Shown: positions 25,701 through 37,135, counted from the stretch's first letter. The stretch: DNA of 64,000 nucleotides from Pelecanus crispus (GCF_030463565.1 NC_134652.1:8893897-8957896), one strand, 5' to 3'. Numbers and translations are program-made. The notes: generated from the sequence alone by a model not told the origin.

Positions 25701-28700
25701 TTTTACCGGTCCTTCATGTGTGGAATTCCCACTGAGGTCAGTCTGTCGGCACAGTGGCAGCCTCTTATAAAGGTTGTGATGAATAAGCCTGCATGCTTTA
25801 ACTGAAGTTTCCATCTGGAATGGGCCTTGGTTAGTATAAAAGAAAATTGGAGGACATTTCACAGGCAGCTTTAAATCTTCCATTTCTGAGCATTCTCTCC
25901 CTGCTGCAAATCTGAGCTATATAAAGAATATATACATTCAAAAGGCTTTACCTTAGCCTAGCCTTTATTTCTAACTGTAGCTAATAATGAGGTATTACTT
26001 CTTTAAAATATATTTACCTCTCATAAGGTCGTTGATATTCCGAGTTGCAGGAGGTACACGCAGCTGCTTGCATCCTGGCATCTTCTTCCCACCATTTGGG
26101 TAAAAATCCAGGTGGCCACAAGTCTGGAGAATCCCTGGAGCTGAAATGCACAATGAATTGAGGCTGATCACTCTCAGGTATGCTGTGGCCAGCCTCTGTG
26201 TTGGTGTCAGCCTTTGTGTGAACACTTACCAAAGTCAAAGAAAAGATGACCAGCGTGAGTATGAATTATATCAACAAATTTTGCATCTGAAGGATCCAGC
26301 CTAACCATTGTGGGAGTGTACTGGAAAAGGGGCCCAGCTGGATCCAAACCTAAATAAATGGAGATATGTCTGAGTAAATAATACTAAATGTACATCATCA
26401 CATACAGTGTGTGCACTGTATGTCATTACATTTGTGTCTTTACTCCACATATAAAATTCTGGTTTGTGGCCTACAGCCAGCAAAACAAGCAGGGTTTTAA
26501 TAGAAAGGTGGCTGGAGGCATTGCAGCACAGTAAAATGCTGATGGGTGCTTAGCTTACTTTTGGGGAACAATCTTTTAAGGAGAGGTTTGGGGTTTTTTT
26601 TTGCATGTTAGTGAAAAGTATGTAATCTTGATATGTTATTCTGAGCACATAGATTTGTTTGAGAATTTTTATTTCATCAAAAATCTATTTTTATTTCCAA
26701 AAGAGCTTGGTTGAAAATGTTACCCCTTCGCTTCAGTGTCAGTGAGCTCTCTTCGGGGCTAAAGCAACACAGTTCTGACCCCAGTTTCCCTGGATGGCTT
26801 ATGTGACGGCTTACTGTGGACACAGCTTAGTTAAAGCAATACCTATGCAGAGGAAAGAACTGACTGGAGGAGAAAGGAAAGCAGAAAATAGTGAGCCTTT
26901 AAAAAAGTGATGTGTGAGTGTGTCGTACGCTGTGTCTCTCTGTGCAGCTATGCAACTACAGCTTGCTTACTTTTCAGGGTGTCCATGGCTATTTGCTGTC
27001 TTATCCTGACATACTAGATCTAGGGGTTTTATTTTTTCATTTCGGATTTTCAGTCTTTTGCACTGCTGAAAAGTCATGTTAGAGTGGGCTTTTAAAACCA
27101 AACATGACAATGAATTGCTCGTGTTTTACAAGTCTGTTATTCCACATGTAAACAGTATTTTGTTCCTGTTCTTTTATATCATTAAACATCATAACCAAGT
27201 GTTCCCTGGGAGTTGTTGTGACCTGCGAAAAGTGACCTCTATTTAGCCACAGTTGGGACAGTTAAGCCTTTCTGATCTGGTGCAGTTGAGCCTTTCTCAG
27301 AGCTGTGAATGTTAACATATGAAATGCATGGCATGTGATAGGACACGGTTTCATTTGTGTGCCGTCTTCCTAGCTGTATACTGTTAATTGCGACAAGCCA
27401 CCACATTGCAGTCTGTATTGTGTGTTTATAAGGCAACAGCGATGCTTCAGTTCTCTTAAGTTGCATGAAAATATAAAGCTTCATCAGTTGAAATATCTTC
27501 AGTACCTGTTATCCTTCCAATGCCAGGTTTCCTTCTCCCTGCCTCCCCCGCGGCATGTGCTCCAAGACTATGGCCGATGAAATGAATGTTGGCAGGAGAG
27601 TAACCATAGTCTTTCTGTGAAGATGTATGGAAAGGAAAAAATAAGCGTGTTAAGTGGGGGATACAAGCCTGTGTCACTGCATCACGGCACCGTGCTGTGT
27701 CAGGACGTGGCCAGACCAGCAGGCGATGGAGGGGAGTGTCTTGGGTGGGAAGGTGCGGGCGGTGGGATCAGTACCTAAAGAGAAGCAGTTCCCAACTCAT
27801 CCCATCCCCTCTTATATCACACTTCTGGAAAGGAATAATCTCTGTCAGGAATTGGCCCTTATGACAGAAAGGAAGGAAAAGGGAATTTCTGCACATAGCT
27901 CCCCTACCTTTGCACTGATTGCTTGTCCAAAAGGCGAATGACCCCACTGCCTCCCCCCTGAACCCACCTGTCCCATCAGGACAGTGGTCTGTGGCGGAGG
28001 AGTTTTCGGTGTCTTTGTCTGTGGCATACCCTCTGTGTGACTCAGGCGGCCATCCTGCTATGGAGATGCTCCACCACACAGGTCCTGCAGGTTGGGGAGG
28101 ACTATGCCAGGAATGTTGCTGGTGTGCCAGGCTCAGCTGAGCATCTGCACGGGAAGCCTGACATTGGTGGCTGCAGGAGGGTCGCTTCTCTGTGCTGTGA
28201 TTCAGGTCTTGCAGGAGGCAGCATGTGTGACCCACAGAGGGAGGTTTTAACTGTATCGGTCCTGTATTACCTCTCTTCACCCTGCCCATTCTGCTAGACA
28301 GTCTCCAGTCTGATGTCTTATCTAGTAAAAAGCCCATCATGAGAAAAACTTTCAGAAACTATGGCCTGTCAGCCTTAGGAACATGCTTATCTGTGGTCTG
28401 ACACTAAAGTAGGTATTTCCATTTCTGCAAGATTAAAGACTTTCTATGACATTTTCAGCTGCGTTATTGAGTACCTCCGTACTTCCTGACTCTATTGCAT
28501 CAAACCTAAAGGTACCACCCTGAACACAGCCTACACGGACTATGTGCTGGCTTTCACATTCCATGGATACTTTTACCTCAAGAAGGTTCACCAGATAAAC
28601 CAGCTCAGCCCCCACAATGCGGACGTTGTTAACCGCTTCGGTGTACAAACCACTAGAGCCACCTGTCCAGTCGGTCAAAATGCAGTTCACGTCTTCAGTG

Positions 28701-31700
28701 TGAAACATGAGCTGGTGGAAAACATGAAAACAGGAGAACAGAAGCAAACAGGGGTGAATTACAATTGTAGCAGGGTATATGCAAACAATATTTTGTTTTG
28801 CTATAGCCCGGTGCTCACATTGTTTATGTGACTGGTAAAGGCACATCTTTAGTATATTAATTCCTACTAATACTGAAGAATCAACACAAGGAGGCAGAGT
28901 GGAGGCAGTGATTTGAACACTGTATATAGACACCCAGAAGCTTGCTTCCGTTCTCTTTTCCATTCCAGAGGCCTTGGTTGGCTTTAGGGTATCAACTTCT
29001 CTTAATGACAGCACCCCAGTTAGAAAGTGCATAGTACGACTTCTCTTTTATTGTCCAAACTTTACTGGATCATCTAAAAGGGTTCACAAATTTCTATTCA
29101 TGTGCTCGAATTGTTCAGCCCTGAAGTTCATATATTTTAACCAAAATATTCTATTTATACACTTCTGGCAATGGAACATTTTGATTTTTCATTCTGAAAA
29201 AAAATTCATTTTTGAAATGTCCCTACATAAAATGACACCAATCTGCTGAACAAAGCATTTTGTTTTTATCAGATCAAATGCCTCACTCAAACTGAAATGT
29301 TTATTTTGACCTTCTGCTGGGGTGAGAAAAGTGACTTTTTTCCCTTTTATTATTGGCAAGGAATTGAAAAATCAATTAATTATAGCTTGCTTTGTGGAGG
29401 TGAATGCAGCAAAAAGGCATTTAGCAGAAGGCTGAGGTGCACTATACTCATAGCTGGGAAAAAGAGGGCGGCCCTTGGGGAACTGAGATTCACTCTGACC
29501 TTTTTTTTCCGCTCATATATTCCCTGAATTAACAAGAGAACAGAGGTCTAAATTTTATGTGGGAATTTTAAGCCAGTTAATGGGGTGATACAGGTATTTG
29601 CACTTTCAAATACAAGTAAAATGACTGTCAGACAATAGTCATACCATACCCTGCATATATTTGTTATCCAGGGGAGGTCCGCTCCAGCAAGATGGCCGTG
29701 TATAATGAAGCGAGTTTTCCTGTGTGTTTGGAAATTCGAAGCTTTGATAGTTGAAGGATTTGTCGCAGAAATTTTCTGTATCAAAAAAAGCAACCAACAA
29801 ACAACACAACAAGGATGTGACTGCTCCATCCCAGTGTACATTTTGATAGAGGGCAGAGTACCTCAATGGCTAAGGCATAGTTCTGTACTCTGAAGAGATG
29901 GGTCTTGTTCCTCACTCGTAAACTGCCTTGCTGGAGGATGTCAATTAATCGCTTCAACAAATTATTCACTTCCTCTAGTTAATTGAACTAATGCCACTGG
30001 CATCCTTTGCACAATGCTTTGAGATATACTGGTACAACACGCCATGTAAATACAAGATTTTATCAAACTTGGCCATAGAAGTACAAGGATAGCATCTTCT
30101 GCAAGGTATTATGTTGTTGACTTGGAATCTATACTTATTTTTCTTTCTTTTTTCTTTGAAGAGAAGACCTTCATTGCTAAGCTTATTTATATTTTATGAG
30201 AAAGCCCACCAGACTTACAACATCAGAGGCTGTAGGTATTTGGGGGTTTATTGAGAAGGCAGGCATTATTTTCTTTTAAAGAGATTCTGAATACTGGGTT
30301 GTTTTAAAACTTGGCTCTTATTTTTTTGTTATGGTTTTGTAAGCTTCAAAGGTGATGTCGTGCACTAATTAGCACACATCTCACCTTCAGAGAAAGACTG
30401 ATTAAAGTTAAAACCTCACAGGCCCCCTCAGCTAGAGATGTTGGACTTGTTCTGAGGTGACTCAAACAGGAGAAATCATTAAACACCTCCACTGTTTGTG
30501 ACTGCCATTTACATAAAAAAAGACCTGTGAAGCCTTTTTCATGTAATGTAAGGCAACAACAGCAACAAATTGCCCCCCTCCCTTTTCATATTAATTTGCT
30601 TCATTTTTCTTGCTCTTTGTCCAAGTAAAATTCACACTCTCCGATGGTCATTTCTCTTCTTTTGCCAGACTAGTCTATAGCTCCACAAAACTGCTTCATG
30701 CTATGGACAAGCCCAGCCCGGACATCTCCAACAACTTGAGCATCCTGCTGTGAGCTTTTCCCAGTGCTTGCTGATCTTCAGTGGAAAGGGCTGCTGGAAT
30801 CTTTTGGTACGTTCCCATTTGATCCATCCAAAACCGTCCTGCAGGCTCCTTTTAACTGCTTCCTTTTGTCACTCTGTCACAGTCCAGAACTTCCTCTCTC
30901 TGCCAGTAGTTTGCAGATGTTGTAGATAACCTCACCTTTTTACTTTTTTTCTTCCATACAGCTCCAGTCTGCTATCTCTGCTTCTCTACCTGCTGTATTT
31001 TCATGAGGGATAGCCTGGTTCAACTCTGTAAGAGAAACCTCCAAGCTCTCTCTAAAGTATATCTTACCTTTTTCTTTAGCTTTTTAGTCTTCATTTCCCC
31101 TCAGTCCCATTCCTCCAAAAGTGTTTAATATTCTTTTATTTTCTTTATCCATCACCATTTCATTCTCTTTTTGGTTGTTTCCTTCTTTTTCCACATATGA
31201 TTTCATTCTCTCCTTAATTTTTTCTTTAGTCCTCTGTTTTCCATTCTAAGCTTTCCTTTAATTTTTCATCCTATTTTCCTTCCCCTCTCTGCTGAAGACG
31301 GATACTTTCTCTTCTGATCTTCACTCTTAACTATTTACTGGCTCTTAGGGCTCAGTGTTGGCCACCACATAAGCAGAGCCTCTGAGACCAATCATATGTA
31401 GTTCAGAGGAGCTAGTAAACATGTGTATGAACCACATCCCTGAGTCGTATGTACCAGACTGAAATGTGGCTTTAAGCTGGAGACGCACAGGAGCCAACAT
31501 TGAGCTTTCCTTTTGTACTGCCTTCCCTACCTCTGGCTTTATAATGCTAAACCTGAAACTGAATTTGGGCCATTAGCTTAGTGTAGAGAAGTGTATAAAA
31601 TATATCCAAAATATCTCAGATAAGTTGTGTTAGAAGGCTGCGATAAATATGTTGTAAATATACCTGGCCTGTCAGAGAGCTGAAGTGAAAAAAAAAAGAA

Positions 31701-33521
31701 ATGAGATGAGAGGAAATTGGGACAGACTGTTCATGGAGTGTGTAATACAGAATTGGGGCCTCTCCTGGGAGACTTTTGAGCAAAAATACAGGAGAAAAGA
31801 AACTGTCTGTAAATTGGTTGAATGTGTAGTATACTATCAGTTATTAAAACAAAGCAGTTTCTTACTTGATATTTCATGATGTTGTCTCTAGTGTAAAGGA
31901 GGAAATTGGTGTTCACAGCTTCTGGAGAGCTGGGCAAGCCTGCCAGTTCTCTCCCTGGGATCCCAGACCAAGGGGGACTATCTGTAAAGCATCCAAGCCT
32001 TTTGTAGCAAGCTTCCCTTCCTGGGGTACGCAAAGAAAAATGTTAGCGTTCTGGGAAAGCAGCAGGTTATGCAGCCACCACTTTACAAGAAGCTGGCAGG
32101 ATAGCGTTTATACCAGGGAAGCGGAAAATGGCTGATTCAGATTAGGATGGCATCTGTGTTCATTTTTCGTTAGGGGGCTCAGTTGTGCTCCTGTGCCTTG
32201 TGCATGTAGCAGGGACTTGAACTTCAATAACGATTCCTGTTGCAAAAGTAGTGTAGAGCTCAGTTTGGCAAACTCATGACTTATTTTGTCAAACATATCG
32301 TTAACACAGCCATCAGAAAAAGACAATAAAATCTTGATCCTTTACGAATCCAGAGAACAAACCAGCTTTTGCTGCCAGCGCAGAGCAGTCCTCCAAATCA
32401 GTGCTAATGCTCCAGGGATTATGTAAATCATTATTTCTTGTGCAACAATTCATGAAGAAGTAAACCAAAACCAAAACATTAAAATAGATACCTCTGGTTG
32501 CTCCATAACATACATTAAATGTCTCCCTTATTTTTTTTATCACCATAAGATTTTAGCAGAAGCAATGAAGTGGAATTTGAGTGGAAGCCTAGAACAAAGC
32601 ACAGCCTCAGGAAGTGTGGTCTGTGCCTGAAGGACTGGAGTTTCCCAATTTCTATTGCGGCTTTAATATAGTAATGATGCAAATATGACACACCGGTGTT
32701 GCCATTAAATACCATCCTTACCCAGTATTACAGCACAACAGTTGTGAAATCCCAAATAATTTTTATTACTATTAAAAAGATGCTGAAAACAATGAAAAAC
32801 TATTGTTACCTAGGATAGGTGACAGATTCATACTACATCAGACCATGACTTGCTCTATTCGTTAATCTGTACAAAACGCAGGGGTAGAGTGATATATATA
32901 CTGGAAATACATCTAGAGAAAGAGAAGATTTAATTGTGGAGCTGCAGCTAGAGACTCCACAAGTGATCCAGTCATTTTCACAGGGGTCTTTCCTCTGATG
33001 CCAGAGAACGTTTGGACTGTGCCTTTTTGTTTCTCTTTGCTCTTTCTGTGTGTCCGTCCCTGTAGAACTATTCTTTCCTGTTGGTAAAGAGGTGTTTTGG
33101 AACGGCACTATTTTTTTGTTCTCTGTATAGCACTGTGAAGAGTAAGTGCCTAGGCTGGCATTACAAGTGTTGTAGCTACTATAAATGCTGGTGTGGATTG
33201 AGGGTGGGTAGGGAAAACTGTTCTGGGAGAATTTTGGTACCAATTCATGTATAAAAATACCTTTCTAATTCCCATTCTGTTTGCTAGCTGCAAAAACCTT
33301 TACAGAATTAAAAAGTAATAGGTTAAATGTGTGAAATACATGACATAACTCAATGCTTCTAATGAAGAAGTCCGTTAAATGCATTCCAAAGCACATCCTT
33401 TTTCTAAAATATAGTTATTGTGGCATACAACAATTTTTACCGTTTATAGATTTTACCAGTTATGTGTCTTACCTCTGGTTGCATCAAGAAGAAAAAGAGT
33501 AGTGATCCATACTGCAAACAT
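19634..33521 (-). CDS. PNLIPRP3: Pancreatic lipase-related protein gene (PNLIPRP3-like), coding exons 2-11, 3' end missing
   Basis: Secreted triacylglycerol/ester hydrolase family. Ten exons, at 33473-33521, 31866-32020, 29650-29775, 28577-28711, 27506-27614, 26230-26349, 26018-26140, 23608-23723, 21157-21286 and 19634-19745, join in frame into about 391 codons. The layout is a signal peptide (1 to about 17), an alpha/beta-hydrolase domain (about 18-355) and the start of a PLAT domain. The triad is Ser171 in GHSLG, Asp194 in GLDPAGP and His281 in CGHKRS. The lid loop between Cys255 and Cys279 has 23 residues, as in the family. Resemblance to human PNLIPRP3 ([46 protein letters not shown]) and the adjacent CCDC172 exon favour PNLIPRP3 over PNLIP or PNLIPRP1. 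No internal stops or frameshifts were seen. About 73 C-terminal residues are unplaced apart from the candidate at 10.6 kb. Confidence 0.88.
19746..21156. other. Lipase intron 10
   Basis: AT-rich intron; I see no repeat or second gene in it. Confidence 0.7.
21157..21286 (-). CDS. PNLIPRP3: PNLIPRP3-like exon 10
   Basis: Residues 312-354: [19 protein letters not shown], then a charged stretch (HKTEKEQQK) and [12 protein letters not shown]. CPKEGCPxMGH is close to human PNLIPRP3. Acceptor CCCCAG|GGAC, donor GCTC|GTAAGT. Phase 0 in, phase 1 out. Confidence 0.9.
21695..22465 (+). mobile_element. CR1 LINE, 5'-truncated, with composite double 3' end
   Basis: The open frame to the TAG at 22208-22210 encodes the C-terminal part of CR1 ORF2 ([20 protein letters not shown], then [37 protein letters not shown]). 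The 3' UTR holds two successive CR1-type ends. The first (about 22211-22280) carries TTGGACTGATGATCTTAGAG. A linker containing GATCCAGCCACCAAGTCAGG follows, then a second end (22390-22465) with GGTTGGACTGGGTGATCTTC and TGATTCTATG. It lies in lipase intron 9, antisense to the gene. The reverse-transcriptase core is missing, so it is immobile. Confidence 0.88.
22630..22650 (+). repeat. (AAAT)n microsatellite
   Basis: About five AAAT units, uninterrupted, in lipase intron 9. Confidence 0.85.
22651..23607. other. Rest of lipase intron 9
   Basis: No further repeat or exon recognised; one run of T near 23410. Confidence 0.6.
23608..23723 (-). CDS. PNLIPRP3: PNLIPRP3-like exon 9 (catalytic histidine)
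   Basis: Residues 273-311, starting [20 protein letters not shown]. His281 aligns with the catalytic His263 of mature pancreatic lipase, in the C-x-H motif. Here the middle residue is Gly, where PNLIP, PNLIPRP1 and PNLIPRP3 in human have Asn. Cys279 closes the lid loop. Acceptor TTCCTAG|AA, donor ATTG|GTAAGT. Confidence 0.9.
23724..26017. other. Lipase intron 8
   Basis: 2.3 kb of AT-rich intron. A short CR1-like remnant may sit near 24545 (GAATCACAGGGTGAGGTCTT), but it is too short to claim. Confidence 0.6.
26018..26140 (-). CDS. PNLIPRP3: PNLIPRP3-like exon 8 (substrate-pocket loop and lid)
   Basis: Residues 233-272: [20 protein letters not shown], then PGC (Cys255) and the lid ([16 protein letters not shown]). 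[11 protein letters not shown] is the family signature in its PNLIPRP3 form (PNLIP has VGHLDFFPNGG). Acceptor ATTTCAG|CT, donor AGAG|GTAAAT. Confidence 0.92.
26230..26349 (-). CDS. PNLIPRP3: PNLIPRP3-like exon 7 (catalytic aspartate)
   Basis: Residues 193-231, starting [20 protein letters not shown] and continuing [19 protein letters not shown]. Asp194 is the catalytic aspartate. It is separated from exon 8 by an 89-bp intron (26141-26229). Acceptor TATTTAG|GT, donor TTTG|GTAAGT. Confidence 0.92.
26350..27505. other. Lipase intron 6
   Basis: 1.16 kb intron with no recognisable repeat. Confidence 0.7.
27506..27614 (-). CDS. PNLIPRP3: PNLIPRP3-like exon 6 (nucleophile elbow)
   Basis: Residues 156-191: [20 protein letters not shown], then [21 protein letters not shown] contains the nucleophile Ser171. 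Acceptor CTTCACAG|AA, donor AACAG|GTACTG. Confidence 0.95.
27615..28576. other. Lipase intron 5 with a 190-codon chance frame
   Basis: The intron is relatively GC-rich around 27900-28250 and has a minus-strand frame open for 190 codons (27768-28340). The translation shows no known domain, so I treat it as intronic. Confidence 0.55.
28577..28711 (-). CDS. PNLIPRP3: PNLIPRP3-like exon 5
   Basis: Residues 111-155: [35 protein letters not shown] and [19 protein letters not shown] and VNCI..DW are family-conserved core strand and helix segments. Acceptor TTCCACCAG|CT, donor TTGAG|GTAAAA. Confidence 0.94.
28712..29649. other. Lipase intron 4
   Basis: No repeat or exon recognised. Confidence 0.7.
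29650..29775 (-). CDS. PNLIPRP3: PNLIPRP3-like exon 4
   Basis: Residues 69-110: [33 protein letters not shown] and [18 protein letters not shown] is diagnostic for pancreatic lipases and lies at the oxyanion-hole strand. Acceptor TTGATACAG|AA, donor GCAGG|GTATGG, a slightly weak donor. Phase 0 at both ends. Confidence 0.93.
29855..30055 (+). mobile_element. Ancient MIR/CORE-type SINE
   Basis: The head contains CCTCAATGGCTAAGGCATAG followed by a degraded GGGTCTTGTTCC B-box-like segment. The end reads TGCTTTGAGATATACTGG...GCCATGTAAATACAAG, the conserved 3' end of amniote MIR-like SINEs (GCTTTGAGATC...GCTATATAAATGC). Strongly diverged. It lies in lipase intron 3, about 80 bp upstream of the exon 4 acceptor, antisense to the gene. 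Confidence 0.65.
30056..31865. other. Rest of lipase intron 3; pyrimidine-rich
   Basis: T- and C-rich on the plus strand, notably 31060-31330, without a pure tract. No exon recognised. Confidence 0.6.
31866..32020 (-). CDS. PNLIPRP3: PNLIPRP3-like exon 3 (mature N-terminus)
   Basis: Residues 18-68, starting [20 protein letters not shown] and ending [26 protein letters not shown] is the conserved mature N-terminus (human KEVCYERLGCF). Acceptor TACCCCAG|GA, donor TCAA|GTAAGA. Confidence 0.94.
32021..33472. other. Lipase intron 2
   Basis: No repeat or exon recognised. A 136-codon minus-strand frame at 32833-33243 (S/T/Y-rich) has no domain resemblance. Confidence 0.6.
33473..33521 (-). CDS. 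PNLIPRP3: PNLIPRP3-like exon 2 (start codon, signal peptide)
   Basis: Starts exactly at ATG after acceptor TTTGCTTTAG and encodes [16 protein letters not shown] plus the first base of Gly17. This is a classic short signal peptide, like PNLIPRP1 (MLIFWTITLFLLGAAKG). Donor AGAG|GTAAGA, phase 1. The untranslated first exon upstream was not identified. Confidence 0.9.
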
Positions 33522-33914
33522 CTAAAGCAAATAAGAACACAGTTCAGACCTAATTAAAAATAGAATCTGGAGTTCACCTAAGAGCTTTCCTGACCCATCC
33601 AAAAAAAAAAAAATCATAGTGACCATAGGAGTACTTCAGACATTTAATGAGTTGGATCCAAAAGAATCAACAGTTCCTTAAAGATGGCAAGGTTTCAAGA
33701 AAATACCTTTGGGATTCTTTCTGTTTGCCATGGAGATTTTGCATATGCAGGATATCCTCTAAACGTCTCTTAAAGATTGTGTACCTGACCTTGACAAACA
33801 GAAGCTTTTTTTTTCTCTCTCTCTAGAGCTGCAATTTATGGGCAAGAAAATGAAATTCTTAAAGGACTTGCAACGACATTTCTTCACAGAGTGAGTGAAG
33901 TTTCTTCTAGCAAT
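33522..33914. other. Lipase 5' side; no exon 1 identified
   Basis: The untranslated first exon and promoter should lie here or further up. No clear TATA or exon boundary was recognised. Confidence 0.4.
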
Positions 33915-34141
33915 TTCTAGAAAGAAATTTTTTACAATGAGGGTGGTGAAGAACTGGAACAGGTTGCCTGGAGAGGTAGTGGATGCCCCATCCCTGGCAA
34001 CATTTAAGGTCAGGTTGGACGGGGCTTTGAGCAACATGACCTAGTTAAAGCTGTCCCGACTCATGGCAGGGGGGTTGGGCTAGGTGACCTCTAAAGGTCC
34101 CTTCCAACCCAAAGCATTCTGTGATTCTATGATTCTATGAT
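33915..34141 (+). mobile_element. CR1 LINE 3' end, second subfamily
   Basis: Contains GGTGGTGAAGAACTGGAACA, GGTTGCCTGGAGAGGTAGTG and the tail CCTTCCAACCCAAAGCATTC with ATTCTATG repeats. It is severely 5'-truncated. The tail type differs from the 21.7/55.7 kb copies (which have CTTTTCCAACCTAAATGATT) and matches the SINE at 2.3 kb. Confidence 0.9.
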
Positions 34142-37052
34142 TTAGTAGATAAGTTACTCATAGAACGGCTATTCAGTGATTGTATTTAAAAGAACACAGG
34201 AACAAACTTAATTTGTGTTTCTAAATCATATAGATAGTCTTGAAAACTCACTTTGATCATTGCTATCATCCATGTACACTTATCAGCCCTGATCTGCTTG
34301 ATCACTTAATCAGGAGCTGAGAGGTAAGCATCAGAGTAAACGGAACCAGTCATTTACTTCGAGGTAAAGTAGGGAAAGCCTTTTAAGTGTAGTCTTGCTA
34401 CTACTAGTAGTAACTTATCTTCAAAAAGATTGATTAGAAAAATCTAATATTAGGCCTGATTCTCCAGTGAGTCCTGCAGAGGCAGAGTCCTGCACCCCCT
34501 TCCTGCCCTCCCCACCCCTAGGCTCCTCAGTCCCCCCAGTCAGTAATATGCTGGTAGGAGCAAAGAGTTCATTCACCCCTGTGAAACCCACTGCAGGTTC
34601 CAGCATGTCCTGCTTCCATCTCCTCTCCTCCAGCCACTCACCAAATACCTCATACCTTATCACGATGCACCTAATTTAAGTTCCTTAGATGCTCTTGTCT
34701 CCAGTGTATCCCATTTTACCTTGGCAAGGCTCAGAGCAAGTTCTTTGGTCCACCCCTCAGTTGACTGCAGCAAACCTTGCAGAAGCCCTTTGAGGAGCCT
34801 GGAACGAAGCAGGACAGTGCTGCGCCTGCCCAGTGAGGGCACGCGGCGGAGGGATGTGCACCCTGCTGCTGCTGCACAAGGCTGGGGTTCCCAGCTGCAT
34901 CTGTGACTTAGTTGGGTAGTGCCAAAAGATTTCTCCTTGTGTCAGGCATCCTTCATCTGAGATAACACAAACCAGGTCAGACCAGTTGCTGTGTGACTCC
35001 ACCTGTTTAATGCAAAGTTTCAAAAAGGGTGTTATTGTCATCCATCAGTAATTATTTTTAAAGCTAAAAAGTACTGGGAAGTGCAATGTAAACACTGAAC
35101 AAACATGCAGCCTTTCAGGATCAGGAACAAGGCTCTTGGCATTGGCTGGGCTACTCGTCTCAGTGTGATCCTGACTTGAGATTCAAGTGACTTGACATCA
35201 CACTGGAAGGCTATAGCAGAGCCCCAGTCTTTTGGGTCCTACTCCAGAGTTTTAATAGCAAACCCATCCTTCCTGGAGCTGATCCCTGCCTTAAATTATT
35301 TACAGTGTTAAGCAAAATTTTCAAATTTGTATTTCATAGTTAAGTCTACTGTTACAACATGAAGACACAAACAAGGTGTTGTGGGATTGGCTAGCATATA
35401 TGTTCTCAGGTTTTAAACTGTTACCTGAGAAAAGGCAGAAAGAAGAGAGAAGGATGAAAATTTAAAAAAATTAAACTGCTCAGTCTGTCATCTGTTATTT
35501 GTTCATCTTGTAGTTCTCTCATCTGTAATTTTGCTAGTGGATGAATTACCTGACCTTTCTTTGAAAAGATGACAGAAATGCTTTTAAACAGGAGAGAATA
35601 GTTCCTTCGGCAGATTGTCATCACATACGATCACCAGGAATATTCATAATTAAATTATATTAATTGCAGTGATTTTAGTTTTTAGTGTTTTGCTAATTAT
35701 GTCTTTTCACATAGTGCTATATTGTTGTCATACTATCATGTCAACATTTCTGATCAGGCTTTCCTAGAAACCTTTGTTCCTGTATGTAGACACAAACGAG
35801 AAATGTGCAACGCAACATTTTAATGTTAAACCCTTTAGGTATACTGGGTCACTATTGGCACCTCCTAAGCCAAGGGGAGACTCCCTTTTGGTATAATCCT
35901 TTCCGCTGACTGATGACTTATATCCCATCCAGCACATACAATTATGAACTGGGTTAAGTGATTCTTAAGAATACTAGGTACAAAAACATTTCCAGGCTTT
36001 ATTTTTTTGCTTAGCTAGACTTGAAAGGTTAATTACTTCAGATACAGATTATAGAAGCAAGTAGATCCTCCACCTCAGATCTGGTGATCAGGTGCTGAGA
36101 TCTGTGATATAGTACAATATTCAAAAGGAGTGGATGCTTGGTTTTTTTATACATCTAAGCATTTATAGACAAACTCAGAAAGGCTGATTCACTGGAATTT
36201 AAGGGCCCCACTGAAAATTAGTATCTAATCTACATTACCTGCTTCTGATTTCATTCTATTATATGTAATATTGGACCAAAACATCACCTCATTCCATCCT
36301 TGCAATTTCTTCCCACTTCAGAAGGAGAGTTTACTCCAGAAGCAGGTCACTCAAACTTTTAAATTAACATGGTTGACTCAGTAAATTATTCTCATTAATT
36401 TGAATTCATAGATTTTACCTATAGAGAGTATTTTGGTGCATATGCTCTCCGGGGAGCTCAAGAAATCAGAATTGCCCATTACATTAAGAAGCCTTTCTGG
36501 AGCCTGGTATTATAGTCCCAAACCATACCTCAGCCTTCTGCTGCAACACGGCCTTCAACAGCAGTCTGGTAGTGAAGATTTCACATCACTTACAAGATTC
36601 AGTGACTTTGCCAAGTTAAAATTAGAATGACAAATTCTAATTCAAGGGCTTTTGATTTTTACCTATGATGAGAGCATCATTGTCTCACATCCTAGATGCA
36701 AATGTGTACTATACAATTCTTATAAATCATCATTCTAGCTAGTATTGAGCATCAGTTGGAGCTTAACTTCTCTAGGCTTTTCTCAGAACACATGAAGCAA
36801 TAATTTAGTGACATTCATGCTGCCTTTCAGCAGTCAGTGAGACACCACAGCTCTCCTCCAGTGTTTAAGACAAGGTTACCAGGAGAGCAAGGCATCTTCA
36901 TGTTTGTAACGAATTACTCAGAGGATTTATGCCAGCAGGCAAGCATGAAATGGATTTTCTATGCCAGTTTACTAATACCAGAAAAGCTCGTAGCTCAGCA
37001 GCATTGTTAGGTGTCAGCACTTCTGTGACAGCTTCTAGAAAACTCCTCACTT
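34142..37052. other. Intergenic; GC-rich patch but no gene seen
   Basis: 34460-34900 is GC-richer (CCTGCCCTCCCCACCCC, CACGCGGCGGAGGGATG) and open on both strands in short frames. No homology was recognised. The rest is AT-rich. Confidence 0.45.
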
Positions 37053-37135
37053 TAATGGGGTTAACTACTTCATGGAGGTTAACTTCATGGGGTTAACTAC
37101 TTCATGGAGGTTAACTTCATGGGGTTAACTACTTC
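37053..37135 (+). repeat. 32-bp tandem repeat, about 2.5 copies
   Basis: The unit alternates ATGGGGTTAACTACTTC and ATGGAGGTTAACTTC, nearly perfect over 2.5 units, so recent. It abuts the old LINE fragment. Confidence 0.85.

Noticed and set aside
27768-28340. A 190-codon gene inside lipase intron 5
   Set aside because: It lies between two confident exons on the same strand, shows no recognisable domain, and owes its openness to higher GC content.
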